6,458 nt of DNA, from the NCBI GenBank assembly GCA_945931735.1, contig CAMEPN010000108.1, positions 1-6,458 of the forward strand. Direction: 5' to 3'. Position 1 is the first letter of the stretch. Each line of letters starts with the position of its first letter. Origin of the DNA: an uncultured Clostridia bacterium. GTDB taxonomy: Bacteria; Bacillota; Clostridia; Oscillospirales; Ruminococcaceae. The notes below the pieces were generated by a model. That model saw only the letters and a list, made by a program, of their open reading frames with translations, searched no databases and was not told the origin of the DNA. The position numbers and the translations under genes are program-made. Shown piece by piece: positions 1 to 5,837 of this stretch.

Positions 1-444
1 CTTATCGCAAAGATGAAGCTGATACCCGTCGAGGCTCTTATACACGGGAAGAGTATGCTGCTTATCGACGACTCGATCGTAAGAGGAACGCAGCTCGGCG
101 AAACGACCGAGTTCCTTTATCGCAGCGGGGCTAAGGAGGTACATATCCGTCCCGCCTGCCCGCCGCTGCTTTTCGGCTGCAAATACCTCAATTTCTCCCG
201 CTCCAAGAGCGAGCTTGACCTTATCACGCGCCGCGTAATCTTGAAAAAAGAGGGCTGCTGCACGCCCGAGCTTCTCGAGGAATACAGCGACCCCGATTCG
301 CCGAAGTACGCGGAAATGCTCGAAGAGATACGCAAGGAGCTTAATTTCACGTCGCTGCGCTATCACCGCCTTGACGATATGATAGAGTCCGTCGGCATAC
401 CCGGGTGCAAGCTATGCACCTATTGCTGGAACGGAAAAGAATAA
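1..444 (+). CDS. purF: Amidophosphoribosyltransferase (PurF-type), C-terminal part, 5' end off the window
   Basis: PurF makes 5-phosphoribosylamine from PRPP and glutamine, the first committed step of purine synthesis, in the cytosol. The frame is open to base 1 (reading L-I-A-K before the first internal Met), so this is the last 147 codons; roughly 330 N-terminal residues, including the glutaminase domain, would lie upstream. Numbered from the Met at 13, the type I phosphoribosyltransferase PRPP loop is LLIDDSIVRGT at residues 16-26. Two features resemble the Fe-S form of the enzyme known from Bacillus subtilis: Cys56 lies after the PRPP loop where that enzyme has a cluster ligand, and Cys132/Cys135 form the C-terminal CxxC. 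A further Cys138 extends this to CxxCxxC. The stretch between Cys56 and Cys132 is about 20 residues longer than I recall for B. subtilis, so it may be a divergent clostridial PurF paralogue rather than the main enzyme. The family is secure; paralogue status is inference. Confidence 0.9.
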   Translation, partial: LIAKMKLIPVEALIHGKSMLLIDDSIVRGTQLGETTEFLYRSGAKEVHIRPACPPLLFGCKYLNFSRSKSELDLITRRVILKKEGCCTPELLEEYSDPDSPKYAEMLEEIRKELNFTSLRYHRLDDMIESVGIPGCKLCTYCWNGKE

Positions 445-450
445 AAGCAA

Positions 451-482
451 TCACCCCCGACAAAAATGTATGTCGGGGGTGA
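451..482. terminator. Shared terminator between convergent purF and kinase genes
   Basis: A perfect 11-bp inverted repeat, TCACCCCCGAC (451-461) and GTCGGGGGTGA (472-482), has a 10-base loop and starts 6 bases after the purF stop. On the plus strand TTTT follows at 484-487 after two A's. On the minus strand the stem is followed by TTGCTTTTATT. The stem is very GC-rich and lies between two converging stop codons (444 and 518), so a bidirectional intrinsic terminator is the natural reading. The U-tracts are short on both sides. Confidence 0.85.
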
Positions 483-517
483 ATTTTGCATAATGCGCAT
501 TCGGGCAGCGGTTTTGT

Positions 518-3127
518 TTATGACACAATTTCGGTATCCTCGCTGGATATTATTTTGTGAAGCATTTTTGCGAGCAGTCCTATATTCACGGGCTTTGCGA
601 GGTGCGCGTTCATTCCCGCGTCAAGGCACTTTTTGACGTCGTCGCTGTATGCGTTGGCGGTCATTGCAATAATGGGAACAGACGCCGCGTCGGGGTGAGC
701 GCAGGCTCTTATGGCGCGCGCCGCCTCGTATCCGTCCATGACCGGCATTCTGATATCCATAAGCACCGCGTTATAATACCCTTTTTCGGAATTGCTGAAA
801 AGCTCGAGCGCACGTTCTCCGTTTTCGGCAATATCCGCCGTCGCTCCGTACATGATAAGCAGCTCGTTCAGTATATCTGCGTTAATTTCTATATCCTCCG
901 CTACCAGAAAACGCATTCCGCTTATGCTGTCGTTGGAGGAGTTCTTGCTTGAATCGTGGTCGTCGCTCATATCGTCGCTGCATCTGCGCAGCGGAAGCTC
1001 TACAACAAAGCACGAGCCTTTACCCTGTTCGCTTTCTACGGAGATCACCCCTCCCATGAGGTCAACAAGGCGCTTTACTATCGCCATGCCAAGACCTGTT
1101 CCTTTAATTTCGGCGCTTTTTTCCTCGCGGGAGAACGGCTCGAATATATGCTTTATGTATTCGCTGCTCATGCCGATACCGTTGTCCTCGACGGTGAATA
1201 CTATGGTATCGGAGGTAACGTCGTATTCGCCGATCTCCGCGGTGAGCAGTATTTTTCCGTTCGTATCGGTGTATTTCACAGAGTTGCTTAAGAGGTTAAG
1301 GAGTATCTGCGTGATACGCTGCTTGTCCGCATAGTACCACCGCCCGCAGAGTGAATCTCCGCGCACCTCAAAGCTCTGATGCTTTGCGTCTGCCTGCGGC
1401 TGTATCACCTCGCCGACCTCATTCAGAAGCTGATATATCTCGAAGCTGCTGTTGTTGAGAGAGGTCTTTCCGCTTTCTATCTTGCTCATGTCGAGCACGG
1501 AGTTTATCATATCAAGGAGCTGGCTGCCTGCCGTAGACATTTTCTCCTTGTAATCAAGGATCCTGTCTGGTTTATCGGAGTCGCGCCCGAGCAGTATGGT
1601 AAGACCCATGATAGTATTGATAGGCGTGCGTATATCATGGGACATATTGGCGAGGAAGTTGCTCTTTGCGGCGTTTGCGCTGTTCGCGATTTCCATTGCC
1701 TGAAGCATTTGCTCGGCGGTGAATTTCTCGTTGGTGCGGTCGGACATTATGAGAATATAGACCTCGTTGTCTTCTATTTTCTCATGATAAATCGTTTCCT
1801 TGTACCAAAGCCGCTCTCCTGTTTTTCCGATTATTCTTTCGCGCTCCTGCTGTATCATCGAGCCGAGCGGTACGCTTGAAATAACGTTGTCGTCCCATAT
1901 CCCCTCGGATCTGCGGTTATCGCTGTCCGGGAAGCGTATGGCGTTGATGACGTCCTTGCCGGGGACGCCTAGCAGCTTTTCGGCGTTAGGGCTGACGTAT
2001 TCGACCTCGAAACTGACGGGCTTGAATATTATGAAGATATTCGAGGAGTTTTCAAAGAGGATATCGAATATCTTGTCGCGGTATTTAAGCTCAACATCCT
2101 TGTCATGTATTTCTCTGCGGCTCAGCCTTATCAAGGACATTGCTCCGACGAGTATCATCAGAATGACCAGCGAAACCAACACCGCGCCCCATTGCAGCTT
2201 TAACATATTAAGGTTGACAGCTCTTTTCGGGACAATGCTGAACAGCGACCATTCCTGAAATCCCACGGGGATACAGGTTATGTATTGTTCCTCGCCGCCG
2301 ATACCGCATTCAACAACGCATTCCTTTCCGTTTTCGACCGCGTCGGTGAGACTTTTAAGGCTGTACAAGTCTATGTGCGCGTTATTCTTGATATATTCAA
2401 GATAATTTTTGGGATAATCGTTTATGTCGTTTCCCGTGAACGCAACGCTTCCGTCGGGGTACAGCACGAAGATTTCAGCCGAATCTCCAAACACGGAAAT
2501 ATCAAGCCCCCTTGCAAGGTCGGACTTGTTATACCCAAGCGCTATCGCATTGTAACGGAAGCCTTTTATGGTGCTCTCCTCGAGCGGGACGATGAAAAAG
2601 GTCATGTTCTTTCCGTCTGAAAGCATAACGTTGAGGACGGTATTCTGATCTTCTCTTGTATATTCCATTATTTGCGCTCCGGACTCCAGACTTCCTTTTT
2701 CGTCCGACAGCGTGAAATATTCCCCGCTGTCGTCGATGAAGTAGAGGTCGGTATAGCCCCAGCGCAGGCGGCTTTCGGACAGCTCTTGCTCAAGGCGGTT
2801 TATCTGTCCGCTATTTATGTATAGATCAATATGGGAGCTCCATTCGCTGAGCAGCTTGTTGTTTTTGGACACCATGCTGCTGAAATTCCTGTTGACCTGC
2901 CCGAACGTTTCGAGCAGATTACGGCTGCTTTCGCTGAATATCGTATCGTTTACAAAATCGAGGTAGAAGCATATTGCGCAGAACGATATGAGTATACCCG
3001 CCGAAACGGTTATCAGCATGACAAGTCTGCTTAACCTTCCGCGTTTTTCTTTTGCTGTGATATTCCCCGAAGCCGCAGTTCTTGACTTTTTAACGGCTTT
3101 TTTTGTCGCAGCAGACAGTTTCGACAT
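518..3127 (-). CDS. Membrane-bound hybrid sensor histidine kinase (sensor-PAS-HisKA-HATPase-REC)
   Basis: An 869-residue membrane sensor that should autophosphorylate on histidine and pass the phosphate to its own receiver. Order (numbering from the 3127 start): basic cytoplasmic tail 1-34; membrane helix about 35-58; an outside sensor region of about 250 residues resembling a double-Cache fold (fold inferred from pattern only); second helix about 314-333; PAS-like domain about 350-464; HisKA with H-box MSHDIRTP, His497; HATPase_c with N-box Asn611/Asn615, G1 box EDNGIG near 647-652 and G2 box GTGLG at 676-680; a Ser/Asp-rich linker about 716-734; receiver with acidic Glu744/Asp745, phospho-acceptor Asp791 in LMDIRMP and Lys845. 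All catalytic residues are present. The Met at 3127 is chosen because AGGAG sits 8 bases upstream; a GTG at 3175 would add 16 residues but lies in AT-rich leader sequence. No Hpt domain, response regulator or DNA-binding output is encoded nearby, so target and ligand are unknown. It is separated from the upstream gene by a terminator and is probably transcribed alone. Confidence 0.93.
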   Translation of the reverse strand: MSKLSAATKKAVKKSRTAASGNITAKEKRGRLSRLVMLITVSAGILISFCAICFYLDFVNDTIFSESSRNLLETFGQVNRNFSSMVSKNNKLLSEWSSHIDLYINSGQINRLEQELSESRLRWGYTDLYFIDDSGEYFTLSDEKGSLESGAQIMEYTREDQNTVLNVMLSDGKNMTFFIVPLEESTIKGFRYNAIALGYNKSDLARGLDISVFGDSAEIFVLYPDGSVAFTGNDINDYPKNYLEYIKNNAHIDLYSLKSLTDAVENGKECVVECGIGGEEQYITCIPVGFQEWSLFSIVPKRAVNLNMLKLQWGAVLVSLVILMILVGAMSLIRLSRREIHDKDVELKYRDKIFDILFENSSNIFIIFKPVSFEVEYVSPNAEKLLGVPGKDVINAIRFPDSDNRRSEGIWDDNVISSVPLGSMIQQERERIIGKTGERLWYKETIYHEKIEDNEVYILIMSDRTNEKFTAEQMLQAMEIANSANAAKSNFLANMSHDIRTPINTIMGLTILLGRDSDKPDRILDYKEKMSTAGSQLLDMINSVLDMSKIESGKTSLNNSSFEIYQLLNEVGEVIQPQADAKHQSFEVRGDSLCGRWYYADKQRITQILLNLLSNSVKYTDTNGKILLTAEIGEYDVTSDTIVFTVEDNGIGMSSEYIKHIFEPFSREEKSAEIKGTGLGMAIVKRLVDLMGGVISVESEQGKGSCFVVELPLRRCSDDMSDDHDSSKNSSNDSISGMRFLVAEDIEINADILNELLIMYGATADIAENGERALELFSNSEKGYYNAVLMDIRMPVMDGYEAARAIRACAHPDAASVPIIAMTANAYSDDVKKCLDAGMNAHLAKPVNIGLLAKMLHKIISSEDTEIVS

Positions 3128-3135
3128 AATATAAA

Positions 3136-3140
3136 CTCCT
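3136..3140 (-). promoter_or_regulatory. Ribosome binding site of the kinase gene
   Basis: AGGAG on the minus strand with 8 bases to the ATG at 3127. It decides the start against the longer GTG frame beginning at 3175, whose upstream sequence I judged less likely to hold a translation signal. The bases upstream (about 3141-3240) are strongly AT-rich and must contain the kinase promoter, but I could not pick a convincing pair of -35 and -10 hexamers at proper spacing. Confidence 0.8.
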
Positions 3141-3242
3141 AAGATGTTTTTCCTTGTTTTTATATATAATAACACTAAATCCGATTTTTTCCTATTAAAA
3201 TAATGTTAAGATATCATTACTAACTACCTTTATGATACATCA

Positions 3243-3275
3243 AAGAAAAAAGGTGCTATCGGAAACAGCGCCTTT
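3243..3275 (-). terminator. Intrinsic terminator after the TraB/GumN lipoprotein gene
   Basis: Read on the minus strand, AAAGGCGCT (3275-3267) pairs with AGCACCTTT (3257-3249) across a 9-base loop, with a single C-A mismatch. A run of six T's, then CTTT, follows. It begins about 11 bases after the stop codon at 3287. It separates the phosphatase/lipoprotein operon from the kinase gene. On the plus strand the same stem closes fully with a G-U pair but lacks a T-run, so its direction is minus. Confidence 0.8.
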
Positions 3276-3286
3276 ATAATGATATT

Positions 3287-4222
3287 TCATGCCGCGTTTT
3301 CGGAATTGCCGTCGGTTCGCAGCTCGTTTACGGTATAGCCCGCTTCTTCAAGCAGGGTTATTATATCCGGCTCCGCGTAATAATGCATTGCCCCGACAAG
3401 CATGAAAACGCTGTTCCCGCTTTCGAGCAGCGATATAACATAATCCGCCATAACACGCTGACGGTCGGCGTACATTGCGTTGTAATAGATACGATAGTCA
3501 TCCGCGTATTCGTCGGGGATATCCTCATTGGAAAGCGCCTCCAGCGCGCCGCCGTCGAAGCTGCTCCATGCGCGGTAAAGCTCTCTTGTCTGCCCGAGCT
3601 GCTCGGAATAGTCCGTGCCGACCGCCTTCTCGAGCGTATAAAGCTGGAGCGGCATTGGAGTTGACGCGGACAACTCATACTGCTGCTCGGCAGACTCTAT
3701 TTCGTAAATTGTCTTGCCGAGCTTTTTTGCGCGGCGGAGCATGATGCTTTCCGTTCCGTTTTCGCCGCTGTATCCGCAGTCGTCGGCGAGCTTGTTTGAC
3801 AGCGCCGTTGCCCACATTATCGGTAGGTAGCTGTCGTATGCGGAGTTGTATATCCCATGACTTATGAAAAAGCTGCGGATATCGTTGTAGCTTTCTCCCA
3901 TATAGTCGGCGGCAGTCGTTTCGTCGGGGCAGAGCAGCTTTTCCATTGCCTTGCTAAGCCTTGCTTTATCCGAGGACAGCGCTACGGTGTCCACCTCGCA
4001 GGCTACGATTTCGCTGGCGTCAAGCGCAGCGAGTATTTCGTCGGGATAGACTATGCCGCTTTCGCCGGAGTGCATTGACCCCAGCATATACACATGACCG
4101 CCCGTTTCGGGGTCGGAAACCTCGAAAAACGGCGGGTGGACTTCAACGGAATTTGACGAGCAGCCTGTCGTCAGTATCATGCAGCAGGCTGCCGCCGCGC
4201 AGATGATCTTCTTTAATCTCAA
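3287..4222 (-). CDS. TraB/GumN family lipoprotein
   Basis: A 311-residue predicted exported lipoprotein of the TraB/GumN (Tiki/PrgY-like) superfamily, whose animal Tiki members are metal-dependent proteases; bacterial roles are mostly unknown. Signal peptide: M-R-L-K-K, a short hydrophobic core, then LTTGC with Cys21 as the likely lipidated residue. The lipobox is not ideal because Leu is at -4 rather than -3. Family marks: N-terminal GxxH (GSMH, residues 48-51), Glu76 in ACEVD, Gly-Thr-Glu in the middle, a DRQRVMAD segment with Arg254, and the C-terminal GxxH (GAMH, 277-280) followed by YYAEPDIITLLEEAGY. The length is normal for the family, so the gene looks intact. The start is TTG at 4222, supported by GAGGTG upstream and by the signal peptide beginning at once; no upstream ATG fits. 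It follows the phosphatase gene with only 11 bases between stop and start, so the two are almost certainly co-transcribed and translationally coupled. Substrate and physiological role cannot be read from sequence. Confidence 0.88.
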   Translation of the reverse strand: MRLKKIICAAAACCMILTTGCSSNSVEVHPPFFEVSDPETGGHVYMLGSMHSGESGIVYPDEILAALDASEIVACEVDTVALSSDKARLSKAMEKLLCPDETTAADYMGESYNDIRSFFISHGIYNSAYDSYLPIMWATALSNKLADDCGYSGENGTESIMLRRAKKLGKTIYEIESAEQQYELSASTPMPLQLYTLEKAVGTDYSEQLGQTRELYRAWSSFDGGALEALSNEDIPDEYADDYRIYYNAMYADRQRVMADYVISLLESGNSVFMLVGAMHYYAEPDIITLLEEAGYTVNELRTDGNSENAA

Positions 4223-4229
4223 GAACTGT

Positions 4230-4235
4230 CACCTC
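4230..4235 (-). promoter_or_regulatory. Ribosome binding site of the TTG-started lipoprotein gene, overlapping the upstream stop
   Basis: GAGGTG on the minus strand, with 9 bases from GAGG to the TTG at 4222. The phosphatase stop TGA (4236-4234) shares its last two bases with this site, in the string TGAGGTG. Ribosomes finishing the phosphatase therefore terminate on the binding site of the next gene, which suggests translational coupling. Confidence 0.8.
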
Positions 4236-4842
4236 AAACAAGTCTGCCGCTTATCTCGAACGTCGGGCCTTTCTGCCAGAGGAATGCCGAGAGTATTATT
4301 TCAAAGCCCTCGCCCGGTCCGCAGAGGAAGTCGGCGGGGCGGCCTTTCGGAAGCCCGTAGCCCGCGAGGAGGTTGGTTATAACGCCCGCATGGGTAACGC
4401 AGGCGGCGCGCTGTATGTCATTTCGCATCATGTCGCTGAAAATAACATCCAGCCCCTCTATGCAGCGCAGCGTGAAATCGCCGAACTTCTCTCCCTGCGG
4501 CGGGCAGGCGTCAACGCCCCCGCGCAGCCACTGCGCATATTCGGGCAGGTCTTGGAGCTGCTGCTGCGTCTTTCCCTCGAACTCGCCGAAATTCATCTCC
4601 TCGATCTCGTCGACTATCATCAGCTTCTGCTCGGGGTATATTATCTCTGCAGTTTCAAGGCAGCGGGCGAGGGGGGAGGAATAAACCTTTCCCACCTCGG
4701 GATATATCTCCTGCTCGGCAAGGCTGCGAATCGTCTGCGCTCCCGACGGGCAGAGCGAAAGGTCGGTCTGCCCGATATACTTGCCGTCGAGATTGCCTTG
4801 TGTAAGTCCGTGGCGGATAAGATAAAGATAATAATTTTTCAT
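4234..4842 (-). CDS. Histidine phosphatase superfamily protein (phosphoglycerate-mutase-like)
   Basis: A 202-residue cytosolic enzyme of the histidine phosphatase (PGM-like, branch 1) superfamily, which works through a phosphohistidine intermediate. Visible marks: the catalytic LIRHG motif with Arg10 and His11, then T-x-x-N; YSSPLARCLETA (54-65) with the phosphate-binding Arg60; EEMNFGEFEG (81-90) with the likely acid Glu82; and the second histidine His151 in VTHAG. The full catalytic set is present. In CobC/alpha-ribazole phosphatases a PPGGES-like segment is typical; here it reads PPQGEKFGDF, so a cobalamin role is not supported, and no cobalamin genes are nearby. The substrate is unknown. 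The Met at 4842 is chosen because GGAGG lies 5 bases ahead of it; the Met at 4854, four codons upstream, would leave that site inside the gene and has no ribosome binding site. It is the first gene of a two-gene operon with the TraB/GumN lipoprotein and is divergent from the XRE regulator. Confidence 0.9.
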   Translation of the reverse strand: MKNYYLYLIRHGLTQGNLDGKYIGQTDLSLCPSGAQTIRSLAEQEIYPEVGKVYSSPLARCLETAEIIYPEQKLMIVDEIEEMNFGEFEGKTQQQLQDLPEYAQWLRGGVDACPPQGEKFGDFTLRCIEGLDVIFSDMMRNDIQRAACVTHAGVITNLLAGYGLPKGRPADFLCGPGEGFEIILSAFLWQKGPTFEISGRLV

Positions 4843-4847
4843 TTTTG

Positions 4848-4852
4848 CCTCC
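4848..4852 (-). promoter_or_regulatory. Ribosome binding site of the phosphatase gene
   Basis: GGAGG on the minus strand, 5 bases before the ATG at 4842. It decides between the two in-frame Met codons at 4854 and 4842 in favour of the second, which places the catalytic RHG motif at residues 10-12. Confidence 0.8.
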
Positions 4853-4859
4853 ATTTATT

Positions 4860-4908
4860 AAAAAACAGCTCGAATTATGAATAATATCCTACAAAGGAGC
4901 TGTTTTTT
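4860..4908 (-). promoter_or_regulatory. Terminator-like inverted repeat in the phosphatase leader (possible attenuator)
   Basis: Perfect 12-base arms AAAAAACAGCTC (4860-4871) and GAGCTGTTTTTT (4897-4908) flank a 25-base loop. Read on the minus strand the stem ends in TTTTTT about 7 bases before GGAGG, so it could act as an intrinsic attenuator ahead of the phosphatase gene. Read on the plus strand it also ends in a T-run (4903-4909), but no plus-strand gene ends here. A smaller hairpin, TCCT/AGGA (4887-4890 with 4895-4898), shares two bases with the large stem and could compete with it. The loop is long and the GC core only about six pairs, so terminator strength is uncertain. I see no known riboswitch or T-box pattern. 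Confidence 0.5.
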
Positions 4909-4923
4909 TGGTTATTATGCCGC

Positions 4924-4952
4924 TTTACAAATCGGAATAATAAAGATATAAT
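4924..4952 (+). promoter_or_regulatory. Sigma-A-type promoter of the XRE regulator gene
   Basis: TTTACA at 4924-4929 and TATAAT at 4947-4952 are separated by exactly 17 bases, a five-of-six and a six-of-six match to the housekeeping consensus. Transcription would start near 4959 and leave a leader of about 86 bases. An inverted pair TATAAT (4947-4952)/ATTATA (4966-4971) around TATACTATA overlaps the -10 and start region, and is a possible operator, perhaps for autoregulation; this last point is inference. Confidence 0.65.
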
Positions 4953-4954
4953 AT

Positions 4955-4984
4955 ACTATATGACATTATAATTTTAAGGGACAA
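4955..4984 (-). promoter_or_regulatory. Candidate divergent promoter of the phosphatase/lipoprotein operon
   Basis: On the minus strand TTGTCC (4984-4979) is followed after 18 bases by TATAGT (4960-4955). The match is fair: four of six and five of six. If used, the start would fall near 4948, and the roughly 105-base leader would contain the terminator-like inverted repeat. It overlaps the start region of the plus-strand promoter. Other AT-rich hexamers nearby could serve instead. Confidence 0.35.
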
Positions 4985-5032
4985 TTCTGCGCTTTTTGCG
5001 GCGGGATATGCCCGATAGAGATATAAGCTTAC

Positions 5033-5037
5033 AGGAG
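5033..5037 (+). promoter_or_regulatory. Ribosome binding site of the XRE regulator gene
   Basis: AGGAG with 7 bases to the ATG at 5045. It fixes the start; the protein then begins directly before the helix-turn-helix domain, as is usual in this family. Confidence 0.85.
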
Positions 5038-5044
5038 AAAATAT

Positions 5045-5710
5045 ATGAACAAGGATTTTCCACGCGTGATGACGCTCCTGCGAAACGAACGCGGACTGAA
5101 ACAGAAAGACGCCGCCGAACAGCTCGGCGTAACTCAGGCGCTGCTTTCTCATTACGAAAACGGCAAGCGCGAGTGCGGGCTTGATTTTCTGGTGAACGCG
5201 GCTAATTTTTACGGCGTATCGGTAGATTATCTTCTCGGCAGGACAAGCTCGCGCAGCGGCATGGTAGTCGCGGAGCAGGAGCTGCCCGAAAATACCGTTT
5301 CGGATAAATACGACGGAAACCCCGCGGGCGCAGGCACGTTCTTTAAGAAAAAGCTGCTTACAAACGCGCTGGATATCGTGTTCTCGCTTTTGATAAAGAC
5401 GAGGAACGGGGAGCTTGCTAAGTCGGTATGCTCCTACCTCACCACCGCCGTTTACCGCGCCTACCGCATGGTATACAGCGCGGGCGGGAACAATGACGAG
5501 AAGAGCTTTGCGGTTCCCGCGGACAACGTAGCGGGCGCAGTCACCGCTTCTCTTTCCCTTGACGACATCAAGGCGCGCACCGCTGCCAACGACGGAACTG
5601 CCGACGAAAGGATAACCACGGTCCGCATCGAGCAGGACTATCCGAAGCAGTCCGCGGCGCTGTTCTCGGTCGTTACTACCGCGGAAAAGAGCCTCGAAAA
5701 GCTCGGCTGA
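5045..5710 (+). CDS. XRE-family helix-turn-helix transcriptional regulator
   Basis: A 221-residue cytosolic DNA-binding protein. Residues about 5-65 form a Cro/C1-type (HTH_3) domain: LRNERGLKQKDAAEQLGV gives the first helices, TQALLSHYENGKR (30-42) the recognition helix with the family's S-x-Y-E-x-G-K/R signature, and the domain closes with FYGVSVDYLLGR (55-66). After a Gly/Pro-containing linker, residues about 95-221 form a second region that I do not recognise. It has an amphipathic stretch FFKKKLLTNALDIVFSLL, no transmembrane helix, no peptidase Ser-Lys pair and no obvious ligand domain. It may be a sensing or dimerisation part. The gene has its own promoter, ribosome binding site and terminator, and is divergent from the phosphatase/lipoprotein operon across 202 bases. 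Control of itself and of that operon is a reasonable guess from position only. No phage genes are beside it, which argues against a prophage repressor. Confidence 0.88.
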   Translation: MNKDFPRVMTLLRNERGLKQKDAAEQLGVTQALLSHYENGKRECGLDFLVNAANFYGVSVDYLLGRTSSRSGMVVAEQELPENTVSDKYDGNPAGAGTFFKKKLLTNALDIVFSLLIKTRNGELAKSVCSYLTTAVYRAYRMVYSAGGNNDEKSFAVPADNVAGAVTASLSLDDIKARTAANDGTADERITTVRIEQDYPKQSAALFSVVTTAEKSLEKLG

Positions 5711-5731
5711 TGATATCCGTAATCGCATATT

Positions 5732-5759
5732 AAGGGACGGTTCGCGCCGCCCCTTTTTT
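5732..5759 (+). terminator. Intrinsic terminator after the XRE regulator gene
   Basis: AAGGGACGG (5732-5740) pairs with CCGCCCCTT (5747-5755) around the loop TTCGCG, with one A-C mismatch, and runs straight into six T's (5754-5759). It starts about 21 bases after the stop at 5710. On the minus strand the stem is not followed by T's, so it mainly serves the XRE gene. I found no clear terminator for era in the rest of this gap (5760-5837), so era transcription may continue into it. Confidence 0.85.
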
Positions 5760-5837
5760 GTGCCTTTTCAGTCGTTCCGTCCATTCACATCATCGGTGCA
5801 TTCAGAATGTTCGCGTCCATAGGGTCAGTCCCGAATA

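Noticed and set aside
792..1334. 180-codon and other plus-strand open frames opposite the histidine kinase
   Set aside because: They mirror the conserved kinase and receiver coding sequence, show Ser-rich low-information translations, and have no supporting ribosome binding site or domain.
3212..3237. TATCAT/ATGATA inverted repeat upstream of the kinase gene as an operator
   Set aside because: Six-base arms with a 14-base spacer in AT-rich DNA are easily due to chance, and no partner sites are seen.
4234..4842. Assigning the phosphatase as CobC (alpha-ribazole phosphatase) or phosphoglycerate mutase
   Set aside because: The superfamily motifs do not decide the substrate, the PPGGES-like segment is altered, and no cobalamin or glycolytic genes are adjacent.
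4917..4940. Seven-residue plus-strand frame (M-P-L-Y-K-S-E) as a leader peptide
   Set aside because: It lies upstream of and across the -35 region of the plus promoter, so it would not be transcribed from it, and the nearest GGAG is about 16 bases away.
4925..5728. 267-codon open frame on the minus strand antisense to the XRE gene
   Set aside because: Its translation has no recognisable domain and an Arg/Ala/Val-rich composition typical of antisense frames. The plus strand carries a clear HTH protein with promoter, ribosome binding site and terminator.
5785..5820. Eleven-residue minus-strand frame (M-D-A-N-I-L-N-A-P-M-M) just after era
   Set aside because: Very short, no good ribosome binding site, and it does not resemble the small protein or RecO that often follow era in Firmicutes.
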